In this document: piece by piece, positions 37,816 through 47,651 of the stretch
How the letters are laid out: each line of letters starts with the position of its first letter
Position numbering within the stretch: position 1 is the stretch's first letter
Assembly (NCBI RefSeq): GCF_900090325.1
Contig: NZ_FMHW01000002.1
Span: 4,403,001-4,467,000, forward strand
Reading direction: 5' to 3'
DNA length: 64,000 nt
Source of the DNA: Micromonospora pallida
GTDB lineage: Bacteria; Actinomycetota; Actinomycetes; Mycobacteriales; Micromonosporaceae
Notes under the pieces: generated by a model
Seen by the model: only the letters and a program-made list of their open reading frames with translations
What the model was told of the DNA's origin: nothing
Databases searched by the model: none
Program-made: the position numbers and the translations under genes

Positions 37816-37838
37816 CGAAGCCGGATCCCTTCTCGCGG

Positions 37839-38570
37839 TCACGCGCCACCCCCGGATCGCTCGACGTCGTCCCGGCTCGGCCGGGCCGCGAGCGGCGGGG
37901 GTGTGCCACCCCGGATCCCGGCCAGCAGGTCCCGGATCCGGAGCATGATCTCGTCGGTCATCTCCTCCAGGGTCGCCCTCGTCGGCGGTGTGTTCATCCA
38001 GCGGCTCAGGTCGACCGGCGGGCCGGCGGCCACGGTGACCGGGATCCTCGGCCGGAGGTTCACCCGACCCCGCCGGGGATCGAAGATCTTCTCCGGACCC
38101 CACATCGCGAGCGGCACCACCGGAGCGCCGGTGGCCAGGGCGAGCCGGGCCGCGCCGGTCTTGCCACGCATCGGCCACAGGTCCGGATCACGGGTCAACG
38201 TGCCCTCCGGATAGACGATCACCGCGCCACCCTCGCCGAGCGCGGCGACCAGGGCGTCGAGCGACCGGGCGGCCTCCACGGTGCCCCGCTCGACCGGGAT
38301 CTGGAGGCAGCGGTGCAGGATCCGGCCCACCACCGGCACCCGGAAGACGCTGGCCTTACCGAGGTAGCGCGGCCAGCGGCCGGCGTCGTAGACATAGTGC
38401 GCGGAGCAGAGCGGGTCGGCGTACGAGAGATGGTTGGGGACGATGATCACCCCACCGCTGCGCGGGATGTGCTCCATCCCGAGCCAGGTGCGGCGGGTCC
38501 AGACGGTCATCACGGGCTTGACCACCACCACGGCGAACCACTGCCAGAATCCCAGCCCGCGCCGTGCCAC
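37839..38570 (-). CDS. plsC: 1-acyl-sn-glycerol-3-phosphate acyltransferase
   Basis: 243 aa. The start is the GTG at 38570 with AGGAGGAGACAG immediately before it. Acyltransferase motifs are [12 protein letters not shown] (N-H-x4-D), [13 protein letters not shown], and [11 protein letters not shown] (E-G-T). One N-terminal membrane-associated helix ([14 protein letters not shown]). Makes phosphatidic acid; functionally fits the neighbouring gpsA. Confidence 0.9.
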   Translation of the reverse strand: MARRGLGFWQWFAVVVVKPVMTVWTRRTWLGMEHIPRSGGVIIVPNHLSYADPLCSAHYVYDAGRWPRYLGKASVFRVPVVGRILHRCLQIPVERGTVEAARSLDALVAALGEGGAVIVYPEGTLTRDPDLWPMRGKTGAARLALATGAPVVPLAMWGPEKIFDPRRGRVNLRPRIPVTVAAGPPVDLSRWMNTPPTRATLEEMTDEIMLRIRDLLAGIRGGTPPPLAARPSRDDVERSGGGA

Positions 38571-38692
38571 CCTGTCTCCTCCTTCACCGCCCACGCCCAC
38601 GCCCACACCGTGACGCCCGCAGCGAAATCATGCCTGCTTCCCCCGGACGGGGCCAGCGAGGGTGCCGCCGCCGGCTGGGGCAGGATGGACCG

Positions 38693-39331
38693 GTGACCGA
38701 GCCGAGCTGGACCGTGGTGGTACCGGTGAAGCGCCTCGAGGTAGCGAAGAGCAGACTACGCGGCGCTCTGCCGGGCGTACCGCACGAGTCCCTGGCCCTG
38801 GCCCTCGCCCTGGACACGGTCCGCGCGGTGCTCGCCTGCGACGCAGTGGCCGCCCTGCTGGTGGTGACCGACGACCCCCGGGTCGCCCCGGCGGTCCGGG
38901 CGGCGGGGGCCCGGGTGCTGCCGGACGTCCCGGACGCCGGCCTCAACGCCGCGCTGCGGCACGGCGCGGCGGCCGCCGGCGGTCCGGTGGCCGGGCTCAC
39001 CGCCGACCTGCCCGCGCTGCGCCCGGCCGAGTTGGGCGCCGCGCTGCGGGCCGCCGCCGATCCGGGGGTACGCCACTTCGTCGCCGACTCCCCCGGCGAC
39101 GGCACCGTGCTGCTCACCGCGCCGGCCGGCGTACCGCTGGACCCGCGCTTCGGGGCCGGCTCGGCCGGCGCACACGCCGCCAGCGGGGCACTCCCCCTGA
39201 CCGGCGGGTGGCCGACCCTGCGCCGCGACGTGGACACCCCGGCCGACCTGGCGGAGGCCACCCGGCTCGGGCTGGGCCCCCGCACGGCCGCGCTCGCCGT
39301 CCCCTCCTGCCCGGCCGCCGCCCCCGGCTGA
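38693..39331 (+). CDS. cofC: 2-phospho-L-lactate / phosphoenolpyruvate guanylyltransferase (F420 biosynthesis)
   Basis: 212 aa. The nucleotidyltransferase fold is recognisable: VVVPVKRLEVAKSRL at the start, VVTDDPRVAPAVRAAGA and GLTADLPALRPAEL. Position next to gpsA and ppk matches mycobacterial fbiD (Rv2983). It activates the lactyl/PEP moiety of coenzyme F420. There is no Shine-Dalgarno before the GTG; CAGGAT ends six or seven bases upstream. Confidence 0.88.
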   Translation: MTEPSWTVVVPVKRLEVAKSRLRGALPGVPHESLALALALDTVRAVLACDAVAALLVVTDDPRVAPAVRAAGARVLPDVPDAGLNAALRHGAAAAGGPVAGLTADLPALRPAELGAALRAAADPGVRHFVADSPGDGTVLLTAPAGVPLDPRFGAGSAGAHAASGALPLTGGWPTLRRDVDTPADLAEATRLGLGPRTAALAVPSCPAAAPG

Positions 39332-39355
39332 CCCGCCGGGTGTACGGTGCTGGGC

Positions 39356-39553
39356 ATGCAGGGCACGGTGGCCACCTTCGACGGCACGACACGCACCGGG
39401 ACGCTGCTCCTCGACGACGGCACCGAGCTGTCCTTCCCGGCCCGCGCCTTCGACGCCTCCGGGCTGCGCCTGCTCCGCCTCGGCCAGCGGGTCCGCATCG
39501 ACCGGGACGCCACCGGGGAGGTCGTCAGAGTGACCTTGCCGACCATGGACTGA
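39356..39553 (+). CDS. Small OB-fold/cold-shock-like protein
   Basis: 65 aa from the ATG at 39356. MQGTVATFDGTTRTGTLLLD and LRLGQRVRIDRDATGEVVRV resemble the strand pattern of cold-shock domains, but the aromatic RNP motifs are not well kept, so nucleic acid binding is uncertain. TACGGT ends seven bases upstream of the ATG with no ribosome site, suggesting a leaderless message separate from cofC. Confidence 0.7.
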   Translation: MQGTVATFDGTTRTGTLLLDDGTELSFPARAFDASGLRLLRLGQRVRIDRDATGEVVRVTLPTMD

Positions 39554-39567
39554 CCTGGCCTGCGGAA

Positions 39568-39607
39568 GTTCGTTTTACGTTCACCTTCGCCGGGTCATTA
39601 TGGCGAG
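39568..39607 (+). promoter_or_regulatory. PHO-box-like repeats and leaderless promoter of ppk
   Basis: Two 11-nt direct repeat units, GTTCGTTTTAC (39568-39578) and GTTCACCTTCG (39579-39589), match the PhoP PHO-box pattern of Streptomyces (GTTCACC every 11 bp). They overlap a -35 candidate TTTACG (39574-39579). CATTAT (39596-39601) lies 16 bases on and ends six bases before the ppk GTG. Confidence 0.6.
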
Positions 39608-42079
39608 GTGAGCACCCCTGCACGCCGCCGCCCGGCCCGCCCACGCCGTACCCCCGAACCGCCCGGGACGACCGACGCCGGTCCGACCGACGACGCCCCG
39701 GCCGCTGCCCCCGGCGACCGGCCGGCCAGCACCACCGGCGGGACGCTCCGGCGGAGCCCCTCGCGCAGCCGCCCGGCCGGCAGCGCTGCCGGTGCCGCCC
39801 CGGGTGGCGAGGCCGCCACGACCGCGAGCGACGTCGACGGCCGGATCAACGACGGCCAGCCTGAGCAGGGCGCCGGCGGCGCCGCGTCCGCCGGGGTGGA
39901 GGAGGTCACCGACCCGGGTCGGGTTCCGCCGGCCGACGCCGGTGCCCCACCGGACGCCGCTGTCACCCCTTCGGCCGGGCCGGACGCCGCGGACGCGGGC
40001 GAGCCGGCGCGGGAGCCGCTACCCGAGGACCGGTTCCTCAACCGGGAACTCTCCTGGCTCGACTTCAACGCCCGGGTGCTCACCCTGGCCGAGGACCCGC
40101 GCACCCCGCTCCTGGAGCGGGCGAAGTTCCTGGCCATCTTCGCCAGCAACCTCGACGAGTTCTACATGGTCCGGGTCGCCGGGCTGAAGCGGCGACTCTC
40201 CGCCGGTCTGCCGGTGCGCGGCGGCGACCGGATGCCGCTGCGGACCCAGCTCGACCTGATCGTGGAGAAGACCGCCGGCCTGGCCGCCCGGCACGCGAGC
40301 TGTTTCGTCGACGACGTCCAGCCGAAGCTTGCCGCCGAGGACATCCACCTGCTCGGCTGGGCCGACCTCGGTGACCCCGAACGGGAGCGGCTGCGCACCT
40401 ACTTCCGGGAACAGATCTTCCCGGTGCTGACCCCACTGGCCGTCGACCCGGCGCACCCGTTCCCGTACATCTCGGGACGGTCGCTCAACCTGGCGGTGAC
40501 GGTGCGCGACCCGCACGGCGGTGCGGAGCTGTTCGCCCGGGTCAAGGTGCCGAACAACGTCCCCCGGTTCGTCCGGGTCTGCCGGGACCTGCCCGGGGTG
40601 CGGTTCCTGCCGGTCGAGGAGCTGATCTCGGTGCACCTGGGGCAGCTCTTCTCCGGCATGCAGGTGGTCGAGTGCCATCCCTTCCGGGTCACCCGCAACG
40701 CCGAGCTGGAGGTAGACGAGGATCGGGACGAGGACCTCCTCCAGGCCCTGGAGCGGGAGCTGGCCCGACGCCGCTTCGGCCCGCCGGTACGCCTGGAGGT
40801 GGCCGCCTCCATCTCCGACCACATGCTGGAGCTGCTCGTCCGGGAACTGGACATGGCCGCCACCGACGTGCTGCGGGTCCGTGGCCTTCTGGACCTCTCG
40901 GCGCTCTGGCAGCTCTACGGCGAGGCGGACCGTCCCGACCTGAAGGACCCGCCGTTCGTCCCGGCCACCCATCCCCGGCTCACCGAGGGCGAGGTCCCGC
41001 GCAGCGTCTTCGCCACCCTCCGGGACGGGGACGTGCTGGTGCACCACCCGTACCACTCGTTCGCGACCAGCGTGCAGCGCTTCGTCGAGCAGGCCGCCGC
41101 CGACCCGAACGTGCTGGCCATCAAGCAGACCCTCTACCGCACCAGCGGCGACTCCCCCATCGTGGACGCGCTGGTCGACGCCGCCGAGGCCGGCAAGCAG
41201 GTGGTGGTGCTGGTCGAGCTGAAGGCCCGGTTCGACGAGGTGGCGAACATCGGCTGGGCCCGGACCCTGGAACGGGCCGGCTGTCACGTCGTCTACGGCC
41301 TGGTGGGGCTGAAGACCCACTGCAAGACCGCCCTGGTGGTCCGGCAGGAGGGCAACCAGATCCGCCGCTACTGCCACATCGGCACCGGCAACTACCACCC
41401 GAAGACCGCCCGGCTCTACGAGGATTTCGGCGTGCTCACCGCCGACCCCGAGATCGGCGCGGACCTGACCGACCTGTTCAACGTGCTCACCGGCTACAGC
41501 CGGCAGACCACCTACCGGCGGTTGCTCGTCGCCCCGCAGGGCATTCGGCGGGGCCTGATCGAACGGATCGAACGGGAGATCACGCACACCCGGCTCGGCG
41601 CGCCCGGCCTGGTGCAGATCAAGGTGAACTCCCTGGTCGACGAGGAGGTCACCGACGCGCTCTACCGGGCCTCCCAGGCCGGTGTGCACGTGGACCTGAT
41701 CATCCGGGGGATGTGCACGCTGCGGCCGGGCGTACCGGGGCTGTCGGAGAACATCCGGGTACGGTCCATCCTCGGCCGGTTCCTGGAGCACTCCCGGATC
41801 TTCCGGTTCGGCAACGACGGTGCGGCGGAGTTCTGGATGGGCTCGGCCGACCTGATGCACCGCAACCTGGACCGCCGGGTGGAGGCGCTGGTCCAGGTGA
41901 GCGACCCGATCGCCCGCGCCGAACTGGACCACGTGCTCACCGCCGCGATGAGCCCCGAGGTGGACGCGTTCGAGCTGGCCGCCGACGGGACGTGGAGCCG
42001 CCGGCAGGGCGTCCCGGACACGCCGCCGCAACACCTCCAGGAGTTGCTGCTGCGCCGGGTCGGCGGCACCGCCGGCTGA
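39608..42079 (+). CDS. ppk: Polyphosphate kinase 1
   Basis: 823 aa. Residues 1-135 are an Ala/Pro/Thr/Gly-rich disordered leader, unlike E. coli PPK1 (688 aa). The catalytic protein begins at [20 protein letters not shown]. The autophosphorylated histidine lies in [19 protein letters not shown], and a second conserved block includes [20 protein letters not shown]. It makes polyphosphate from ATP. It is followed by a polyphosphate-binding CHAD protein and a MutT1-type hydrolase. Confidence 0.97.
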   Translation: MSTPARRRPARPRRTPEPPGTTDAGPTDDAPAAAPGDRPASTTGGTLRRSPSRSRPAGSAAGAAPGGEAATTASDVDGRINDGQPEQGAGGAASAGVEEVTDPGRVPPADAGAPPDAAVTPSAGPDAADAGEPAREPLPEDRFLNRELSWLDFNARVLTLAEDPRTPLLERAKFLAIFASNLDEFYMVRVAGLKRRLSAGLPVRGGDRMPLRTQLDLIVEKTAGLAARHASCFVDDVQPKLAAEDIHLLGWADLGDPERERLRTYFREQIFPVLTPLAVDPAHPFPYISGRSLNLAVTVRDPHGGAELFARVKVPNNVPRFVRVCRDLPGVRFLPVEELISVHLGQLFSGMQVVECHPFRVTRNAELEVDEDRDEDLLQALERELARRRFGPPVRLEVAASISDHMLELLVRELDMAATDVLRVRGLLDLSALWQLYGEADRPDLKDPPFVPATHPRLTEGEVPRSVFATLRDGDVLVHHPYHSFATSVQRFVEQAAADPNVLAIKQTLYRTSGDSPIVDALVDAAEAGKQVVVLVELKARFDEVANIGWARTLERAGCHVVYGLVGLKTHCKTALVVRQEGNQIRRYCHIGTGNYHPKTARLYEDFGVLTADPEIGADLTDLFNVLTGYSRQTTYRRLLVAPQGIRRGLIERIEREITHTRLGAPGLVQIKVNSLVDEEVTDALYRASQAGVHVDLIIRGMCTLRPGVPGLSENIRVRSILGRFLEHSRIFRFGNDGAAEFWMGSADLMHRNLDRRVEALVQVSDPIARAELDHVLTAAMSPEVDAFELAADGTWSRRQGVPDTPPQHLQELLLRRVGGTAG

Positions 42080-42106
42080 CCGGGCGTCCCGTTCTAGTCT
42101 GGGGCG

Positions 42107-43642
42107 ATGGTCGAACAGGAGCGCAAGTACGCGGTGCCGGCCGACTTCCGGCTGCCGGACCTGTCCCCCGCCGTGCCCGCCGGTGGCCGGGTCGACAGTC
42201 CGGCAACGGCGACCCTGGTCGCCACCTACTTCGACACCGCCGACCTGCGACTGGCCCGGGCCGGTGTCTCGCTGCGGCACCGGGAGGGCGACAATCTGCC
42301 CTGGACGGTGAAGCTCCCCACCGGTTCCCCCGGGATCCGGCACGAGATATCGCGTCCGGGACCGTCCGACGCCGTGCCGGCGGAGCTGACCGCGCTGGTG
42401 ACCGGATACCACCGGGGCGCACCGCTGGCCCCGATCGCCCTGGTCAGCACCGTCCGGGAGCGCCGCGAACTGCGCGACGGCGACGGCGCGCTGCTCACCG
42501 AGGTGGTCGACGACCGGGTGACCTCGGTGGCCGCCGGGGGCGCTACCGGGGTGGTCGACCTCGGCTTCCGGGAGGTGGAGGTCGAGCGCGGCAGCGGCGA
42601 CGAGGACCTGCTGGACCGGGTGGACGCGCTGCTCACCGCCGCCGGGGCGCGGCCGGCGGAGTTCGTCCCGAAACACGTACGGGCACTCGGGCCGGCCGCC
42701 CGGCGGGCACCGGACCTGGTTGGACCGGGCGAACTGCCGGCGAAGCCGACCGCCGGTGACGTGGTCACCGGGGCGATCCGGCGTGGAGTGCGCCGCATCC
42801 TCCGATACGACCCGCTGGTCCGGCTCGGCCCGGAAGCCGGCGACGTCGACGCGGTCCGGAAGATGCGGGTGGGTGCCCGGCGGCTCCGCAGCGACCTGCG
42901 CACCTTCGCCCCGCTGCTCGACGCCGCCTGGGCGGGTGGCCTCACCGACGAACTGCGGTGGCTCGGCGAGGTGCTCGGTGAAACCCGGGACGTCGAGGTG
43001 CTCCGCGCCCGGCTGCGGCGCACCGCCGGAGCCGACCCGGTCAGCCCGCTCGACGAGGGCGCGCTGAACCGCCTGGACGCCGCGCTCGCCAGCCGGCAGC
43101 AGCAGGCCGACGCCGCCGTGGCCGACGCGCTGCGCTCGCCCCGCTACCTCGCCCTGGCCGAGTCCCTGGTGGCGGCGGCCCGCGCGCCCCGGCTGAACCG
43201 GAAGGCGGACGCCCCGGCGGAGCAGGCGCTGCCCCGGCTGGTCCGGAAACCGTGGCGCAGGCTGGCGCACGGCACCGGGCGGTACGGCGGCGTGCCCGCG
43301 CTCGAGCCGCTCGGGCCGGACGAGCAGTGGCACGACGTCCGCAAGGCGGCCAAGCGGGTCCGGTACGCGTTGGAGGCGGTCGCCCCGGTGCTCGGCTCGG
43401 GTGCCGGGAAACTGGCCCGGGCGGTCCGGGAGAGCCAGACGCTGCTCGGCGCGCACCAGGACGCGGCGGTGGCCGCCGAGATCTGGACGGCGCTGGCCCT
43501 GGCGCAGCCGGCCGACCCGGCCCTGGCGGTGACCGCCGGCCGGCTGGCCGAGCGGGAACGGGCCGAGGTCCGCCGGGTCCGCGCCGACTTCCCGGACACC
43601 TGGCGTCGAGCGGTACGCCGCCGGAAGGGCTGGCTGCGGTGA
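42107..43642 (+). CDS. CYTH-CHAD domain protein
   Basis: 511 aa. The N-terminal CYTH domain (1-200) opens with VEQERKY, the E-x-E-x-K triphosphate-tunnel signature, and continues ATYFDTADLRLARAGVSLRH. The C-terminal CHAD domain (215-505) is helical with conserved basic motifs DAVRKMRVGARRLRSDLRTF and DVRKAAKRVRYALE, used to bind polyphosphate. It is likely a polyphosphate-granule or triphosphatase protein. TAGTCT ends six bases before the ATG, so it is probably leaderless. Confidence 0.9.
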   Translation: MVEQERKYAVPADFRLPDLSPAVPAGGRVDSPATATLVATYFDTADLRLARAGVSLRHREGDNLPWTVKLPTGSPGIRHEISRPGPSDAVPAELTALVTGYHRGAPLAPIALVSTVRERRELRDGDGALLTEVVDDRVTSVAAGGATGVVDLGFREVEVERGSGDEDLLDRVDALLTAAGARPAEFVPKHVRALGPAARRAPDLVGPGELPAKPTAGDVVTGAIRRGVRRILRYDPLVRLGPEAGDVDAVRKMRVGARRLRSDLRTFAPLLDAAWAGGLTDELRWLGEVLGETRDVEVLRARLRRTAGADPVSPLDEGALNRLDAALASRQQQADAAVADALRSPRYLALAESLVAAARAPRLNRKADAPAEQALPRLVRKPWRRLAHGTGRYGGVPALEPLGPDEQWHDVRKAAKRVRYALEAVAPVLGSGAGKLARAVRESQTLLGAHQDAAVAAEIWTALALAQPADPALAVTAGRLAERERAEVRRVRADFPDTWRRAVRRRKGWLR

Positions 43643-44510
43643 ACGTCATCCGGGCGGCAGGCGGGGTGCCGTGGCGTCCCGCCGCGACCGGCGGCCCCGA
43701 GGTCTGCCTGGTGCACCGCCCCGGTACGGGGACTGGTCGCTGCCAAAGGGCAAGCTGGAGCCGGGGGAACACCCACTGCTCGCCGCGGTTCGCGAGGTCG
43801 CCGAGGAGACCGATGTCCAGGGGGTGCCGCAGGTCCGCCTGCCGAGCGTCTCGTACCGCAGCGAGGGCCGTCCGAAGGTGGTCGACTACTGGTCGGTGCG
43901 GGCGGTCGCCGACGGGGGCTTCCAGGCCGGCACCGAGGTCGACGAGGTGCGTTGGCTGCCGGTGGCGGCGGCACTGGAGCTGGTGAGCTACGTACACGAC
44001 GCCGAGGTGCTGCACGCGTTCGCCGCCCTGCCGCCGGTGACCGGGACGGTGGCCCTGGTCCGGCACGCGCACGCCGGGGCCCGGGGCACCTGGTCCGGGC
44101 CGGACACCGCCCGACCGCTCGACGCCACCGGCCGCTCCCAGGCGCGTACGCTCGCCCGGCTGGTGGCCGCGATCCGCCCGGCACGCCTCGTCTCCGCCTC
44201 GCCCCGCCGCTGCGTGCAGACCCTCGGCCCGCTGGCCGAGCTGCTGGACCTGCCGATCGAGGTGGACCGTGACCTGGACGAGCCGGAGCCGGGCCAGCAG
44301 CAGGTGGAACGGGCGCTGGCCGCCGCGGCCCGGCTGACCGTACTAGCCGGCGCGGGCGGGCCGGTGGCGGTGTGCAGCCAGGGCAAGGTGATCCCGCCGG
44401 CCCTGGAACGGTTGACCGGGGGGACGGACGACTTCACCACCGCCAAGGGCGGCGGCTGGTTGCTGGCGTTCACCGCCGACGGCCTGCTCCCACCCGACCG
44501 CCTCCTCTGA
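43639..44510 (+). pseudogene. mutT1: MutT1-type Nudix + histidine phosphatase, interrupted by a frameshift
   Basis: The GTG at 43639 overlaps the CHAD stop as GTGA and reads [20 protein letters not shown] then VCLVHRP, the expected Nudix N-terminus. At the run CCCC (43719-43722) the frame is lost; in the next frame RYGDWSLPKGKLEPGEHPLL and REVAEETD continue the Nudix box, followed by a phosphoglycerate-mutase-like domain with ALVRHAHAGARG. One extra C would give a single protein of about 290 aa. An ORF beginning at 43671 has a spurious out-of-frame N-terminus. Family role: hydrolysis of 8-oxo-GTP and diadenosine polyphosphates. Confidence 0.85.
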
Positions 44511-44606
44511 CGGACCCGCTTCTGGCCCCGACCGCCTCGGTCCGGCACGTCCCGACCGCCTCGGCCCCGGCACGTCCCGGGCGGGCCGCCCCGCCTCCCA
44601 CGACAA

Positions 44607-44636
44607 AGGGCGCCCACCTCAGATGGTGGGCGCCCT
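44607..44636. terminator. 12-bp hairpin between mutT1 and hupB
   Basis: AGGGCGCCCACC (44607-44618) pairs perfectly with 44625-44636 around TCAGAT. It is 14 nt past the hupB stop and is followed on the minus strand by TTTG. It lies between convergent genes. Confidence 0.75.
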
Positions 44637-44649
44637 CGGTCGGTCCGGG

Positions 44650-45378
44650 TCAGCGGGTGGCAGCCTTCTTCGCCGGTGCCTTCCGGGCCGGCGACTTCTT
44701 CGCCGCCGTGCTCTTCGCCGCCGCGCTCTTGGTCGCCGTGGTGCCGGCCTTCTTCGCGGCGGTCGTCTTGGCGGTGGTCTTCTTCGCCGCCGCGCTCTTG
44801 GTGGCCGTGCTCTTGGTAGCGGTGCTCTTCTTCGCCGGGGCGGCCTTCGTGCCGGCCGCCTTGGCACCGGCGGCCCTGGTCGTCTTGGTCGCCTTGGTCG
44901 CGGCCTTGGTGGCCGCCGGGGCGGCCTTGGTCGCGGCCGTGGTCTTCTTCGCGGCGGCCGCCTTCGTGGCCGTCGCCTTGGCCCCGGCGGCCTTCGCGCC
45001 GGTCGCCTTCGCCCCGGCGGCCTTCGCGCCGGTTGTCTTGGCTGCCGCCGTCGTCTTCGCGGCGGTCGTGGTCTTCTTCGCGGCGGCGGTGGTCTTCGGC
45101 ACCTTGCCGCTGGCCACCAGCTCCTTGAAGCCGGCGCCCGGACGGAAGGTGGGCACGGATGTCTTCTTGACCTTCACCGCCTCTCCCGTGCGGGGGTTGC
45201 GGGCTGTTCGGGCGGCGCGTACCCGCTTCTCGAACGCTCCGAAACCGGTGATGGACACCTTCTCGCCCTTCGCCACCGCCGCCTGGACCTCAGCGAGGAC
45301 CGCGTCGAGCGCCGCAGTCGCCGACTTCCTGTCCCCCAGGCGAGCGGCGAGCGCCTCGATGAGCTCGGCCTTGTTCAC
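44650..45378 (-). CDS. hupB: HU-family nucleoid protein with histone-H1-like tail (HupB/HupS type)
   Basis: 242 aa. The GTG at 45378 has GGGAGGAAG upstream. Residues 1-95 are a normal HU domain ([54 protein letters not shown]). Residues 100-242 are a Lys/Ala/Thr tail of KK-T-A and AKK-x-P-A-K repeats, typical of actinobacterial HupB. It binds and compacts DNA; the tail is known to be modified in mycobacteria. Confidence 0.95.
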   Translation of the reverse strand: MNKAELIEALAARLGDRKSATAALDAVLAEVQAAVAKGEKVSITGFGAFEKRVRAARTARNPRTGEAVKVKKTSVPTFRPGAGFKELVASGKVPKTTAAAKKTTTAAKTTAAAKTTGAKAAGAKATGAKAAGAKATATKAAAAKKTTAATKAAPAATKAATKATKTTRAAGAKAAGTKAAPAKKSTATKSTATKSAAAKKTTAKTTAAKKAGTTATKSAAAKSTAAKKSPARKAPAKKAATR

Positions 45379-45427
45379 GACTTCCTCCCGATTGTGCAAC
45401 TGACTCGACGCGAGCCATTCTGCGCGC

Positions 45428-45456
45428 ACGGTATGCCCTCTGCCGCCCGGACACAA
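45428..45456 (-). promoter_or_regulatory. hupB promoter
   Basis: On the minus strand TTGTGT (45456-45451) and TACCGT (45433-45428) are exactly 17 bases apart. The predicted start near 45421 leaves a leader of roughly 43 nt with a good ribosome site. Confidence 0.6.
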
Positions 45457-45492
45457 ACATTCGGTGGAAAAAAGCCCTTGTGTCGTAACGGA

Positions 45493-45525
45493 TTCGCCCC
45501 CGCCGGCAGAGCCGACGGGGGCGAA
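45493..45525 (-). terminator. leuCD terminator
   Basis: TTCGCCCCCG (45493-45502) pairs perfectly with 45516-45525, with further GGC/GCC pairing inside the loop. It lies 28 nt after the leuD stop and before the hupB promoter. Confidence 0.7.
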
Positions 45526-45552
45526 AACCCAAGGCGCGGGTAGGCCTTCCGG

Positions 45553-46152
45553 CTAGCGCAGGACGGGCAGGAACGGCATCCGGCGAGCCTCGTACGCGCC
45601 GATCTCCGCCTCATGGCGGAGGGTCAGTCCAATGTCGTCCAAGCCCTCCATGAGCCGCCAACGGCTGAAGTCGTCCAGCGGGAATGACCAGGTGTCCGCC
45701 CCGACCCGGACCTGGCGGGCGGCCAGGTCGATGGTGACCGGGGTGGTCGGGTCGGCCTCGAGCCGATCCCACAACTCTTCGACCGTCTTCAATTCCAGCT
45801 CGACCGGGAGGAGACCCTCCTTCAACGCGTTGCCGCGGAAGATGTCACCGAAGCGGGGCGAGACCACCGCGCGGAACCCCCAGTCCCGCAACGCCCACAC
45901 CGCGTGTTCGCGGGATGACCCCGTGCCGAACTCGGGGCCAGCGACGAGAATCGATGCGCCGGAATAAGAGGAATCGTTCAACACGAATCCCGGGTCCTCC
46001 CGCCACGCGCTGAAGAGACCATCGGCGAAACCGGTTCGGGTCACCCGCTTGAGGTACACCGCGGGAATGATCTGATCCGTGTCCACATTGGAGCGCCGCA
46101 ATGGCACTGCGGTGCCGGTGTGCGTGGTGAGCCTGTCCATCGTCCCAGTCAT
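45553..46152 (-). CDS. leuD: 3-isopropylmalate dehydratase small subunit
   Basis: 199 aa; an internal ATG at 46140 is an alternative start. Markers are [20 protein letters not shown] and [20 protein letters not shown], the swivel-domain substrate loop. It pairs with LeuC to isomerise isopropylmalate in leucine synthesis. The start lies 4 nt after the leuC stop, with GAAGGG spanning the junction. Confidence 0.96.
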   Translation of the reverse strand: MTGTMDRLTTHTGTAVPLRRSNVDTDQIIPAVYLKRVTRTGFADGLFSAWREDPGFVLNDSSYSGASILVAGPEFGTGSSREHAVWALRDWGFRAVVSPRFGDIFRGNALKEGLLPVELELKTVEELWDRLEADPTTPVTIDLAARQVRVGADTWSFPLDDFSRWRLMEGLDDIGLTLRHEAEIGAYEARRMPFLPVLR

Positions 46153-46156
46153 CCCT

Positions 46157-47602
46157 TCACAGATCGGCCGGCGCGGCCAGCCGGCCGACCACGGCGGTGG
46201 CGGCGGCGACCGGAGGCGACACCAGATGGGTACGCCCGCCCCGGCCCTGCCGGCCCTCGAAGTTTCGGTTGGAGGTGGAGGCGGACCGCTGCCCCGGCGA
46301 GAGGGTGTCCGGGTTCATGCCCAGACACATGGAACAGCCGGCGAAGCGCCACTCCGCCCCGGCGTCGGTGAAGACCGCGTCCAGCCCCTCCGCCTCGGCG
46401 GCCAGGCGGACTGCGGCGGAGCCGGGCACCACCAGCATCCGCACGCTGTCGGCGACCTTCCGTCCGCGCAGCACGTCCGCCGCGGCGCGGAGGTCCTCCA
46501 GCCGGCCGTTCGTGCAGGAGCCGACGAAGACCACGTCCACCGGGAGGTCGCGCAGGGCGGTGCCGGGCCGCAGGTCCATGTACTCCAGCGCCCGCCGGGC
46601 GGCGGTCCGCTCGGCCTCGGTGGTGAACTCCTCCGGGTTCGGCACCACGGTCCCCAGCGGGGCGCCCTGGCCCGGGTTGGTCCCCCAGGTGACGAACGGC
46701 GTCACCTGGGCGGCGTCCAGGGTCACCTCGGCGTCGTAGACGGCGCCCTCGTCGGTGGGGAGGGTCCGCCAGTACGCCACCGCGGCGTCCCAGTCGGCTC
46801 CCTGCGGCGCGTTCGGCCGCCCCTCGAGGTACGCGAAGGTGGTCTCGTCCGGGGCGATCATGCCGGCCTTCGCGCCCCACTCGATGGACATGTTGGCGAT
46901 GGTCATCCGTCCCTCCATGGACAGCGACCGGATCGCCTCCCCCCGATACTCCACGATGTGGCCGCGACCACCGCCGGTGCCGACCTGCGTGATCAGCGCG
47001 AGCACCAGGTCCTTGGCGGTGACGCCCGGGCCGAGCTCACCGACGACGTTCACCGCCATGGTCTTCGGGCGGGCCTGCGGCAGGGTCTGGGTGGCCAGGA
47101 CGTGTTCGACCTCACTGGTGCCGATACCGAAGGCCAGCGCCCCGAACGCGCCGTGGGTGGCGGTGTGCGAGTCGCCGCAGACGATCGTCATGCCGGGCTG
47201 GGTCAGCCCGAGCTGGGGTCCGATGACGTGGACGATGCCCTGGTTCTCGTCACCCAGCGGGTGCAGCCGTACGCCGAATTCGGCGCAGTTGCGGCGCAGC
47301 GTCTCGATCTGGGTACGCGAGGTCGGGTCCGCGATCGTGAGCAGGTCACCCCGACGCTGGCGGAACGCCGGGTCGGCGTACCCGGTCGGGGTGTTGTGGT
47401 CCTCGGTCGCGATCGTCAGGTCGGTCCGGCGCACCGGGCGCCCCGCGAGCCGGAGGCCGTCGAACGCCTGCGGGCTGGTGACCTCGTGCAGCAGGTGCAG
47501 GTCGATGTAGAGCAGGTCGGGCTCGCCCTCGGCTGATCGCACGACGTGCGCGTCCCAGACCTTCTCGGCCAAGGTCTTTGGCTTCGGAGTGACTCCCACC
47601 AT
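46157..47602 (-). CDS. leuC: 3-isopropylmalate dehydratase large subunit
   Basis: 481 aa. Aconitase-fold markers are [40 protein letters not shown], and the iron-sulfur cysteines in [20 protein letters not shown] and [12 protein letters not shown]. It carries the 4Fe-4S cluster of the LeuCD enzyme. It is divergent from an IclR-type gene only 49 nt away. Confidence 0.97.
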   Translation of the reverse strand: MVGVTPKPKTLAEKVWDAHVVRSAEGEPDLLYIDLHLLHEVTSPQAFDGLRLAGRPVRRTDLTIATEDHNTPTGYADPAFRQRRGDLLTIADPTSRTQIETLRRNCAEFGVRLHPLGDENQGIVHVIGPQLGLTQPGMTIVCGDSHTATHGAFGALAFGIGTSEVEHVLATQTLPQARPKTMAVNVVGELGPGVTAKDLVLALITQVGTGGGRGHIVEYRGEAIRSLSMEGRMTIANMSIEWGAKAGMIAPDETTFAYLEGRPNAPQGADWDAAVAYWRTLPTDEGAVYDAEVTLDAAQVTPFVTWGTNPGQGAPLGTVVPNPEEFTTEAERTAARRALEYMDLRPGTALRDLPVDVVFVGSCTNGRLEDLRAAADVLRGRKVADSVRMLVVPGSAAVRLAAEAEGLDAVFTDAGAEWRFAGCSMCLGMNPDTLSPGQRSASTSNRNFEGRQGRGGRTHLVSPPVAAATAVVGRLAAPADL

Positions 47603-47609
47603 CTGGACA

Positions 47610-47624
47610 TCCTAAATTCTGGGA
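47610..47624. promoter_or_regulatory. Candidate IclR/NdgR operator between leuC and its regulator
   Basis: TCCTAAATTCTGGGA is an imperfect palindrome inside the 49-nt divergent intergenic region. NdgR-type IclR proteins are known to control leuCD in streptomycetes; assignment of this exact site is inference. Confidence 0.4.
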
Positions 47625-47651
47625 GGTAAGTTTCGGCTTGTGGGACACAGT

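Noticed and set aside
40019..43456. 1145-aa open frame antisense to ppk and the CYTH-CHAD gene
   Set aside because: It is the antisense third-position-GC frame of two well-supported genes; its sequence is compositionally random with no domain.
43671..43720. ATG at 43671 as the start of the Nudix gene
   Set aside because: Its first residues are an out-of-frame reading; the conserved N-terminus lies in the frame starting at 43639, so a frameshift explains the data better.
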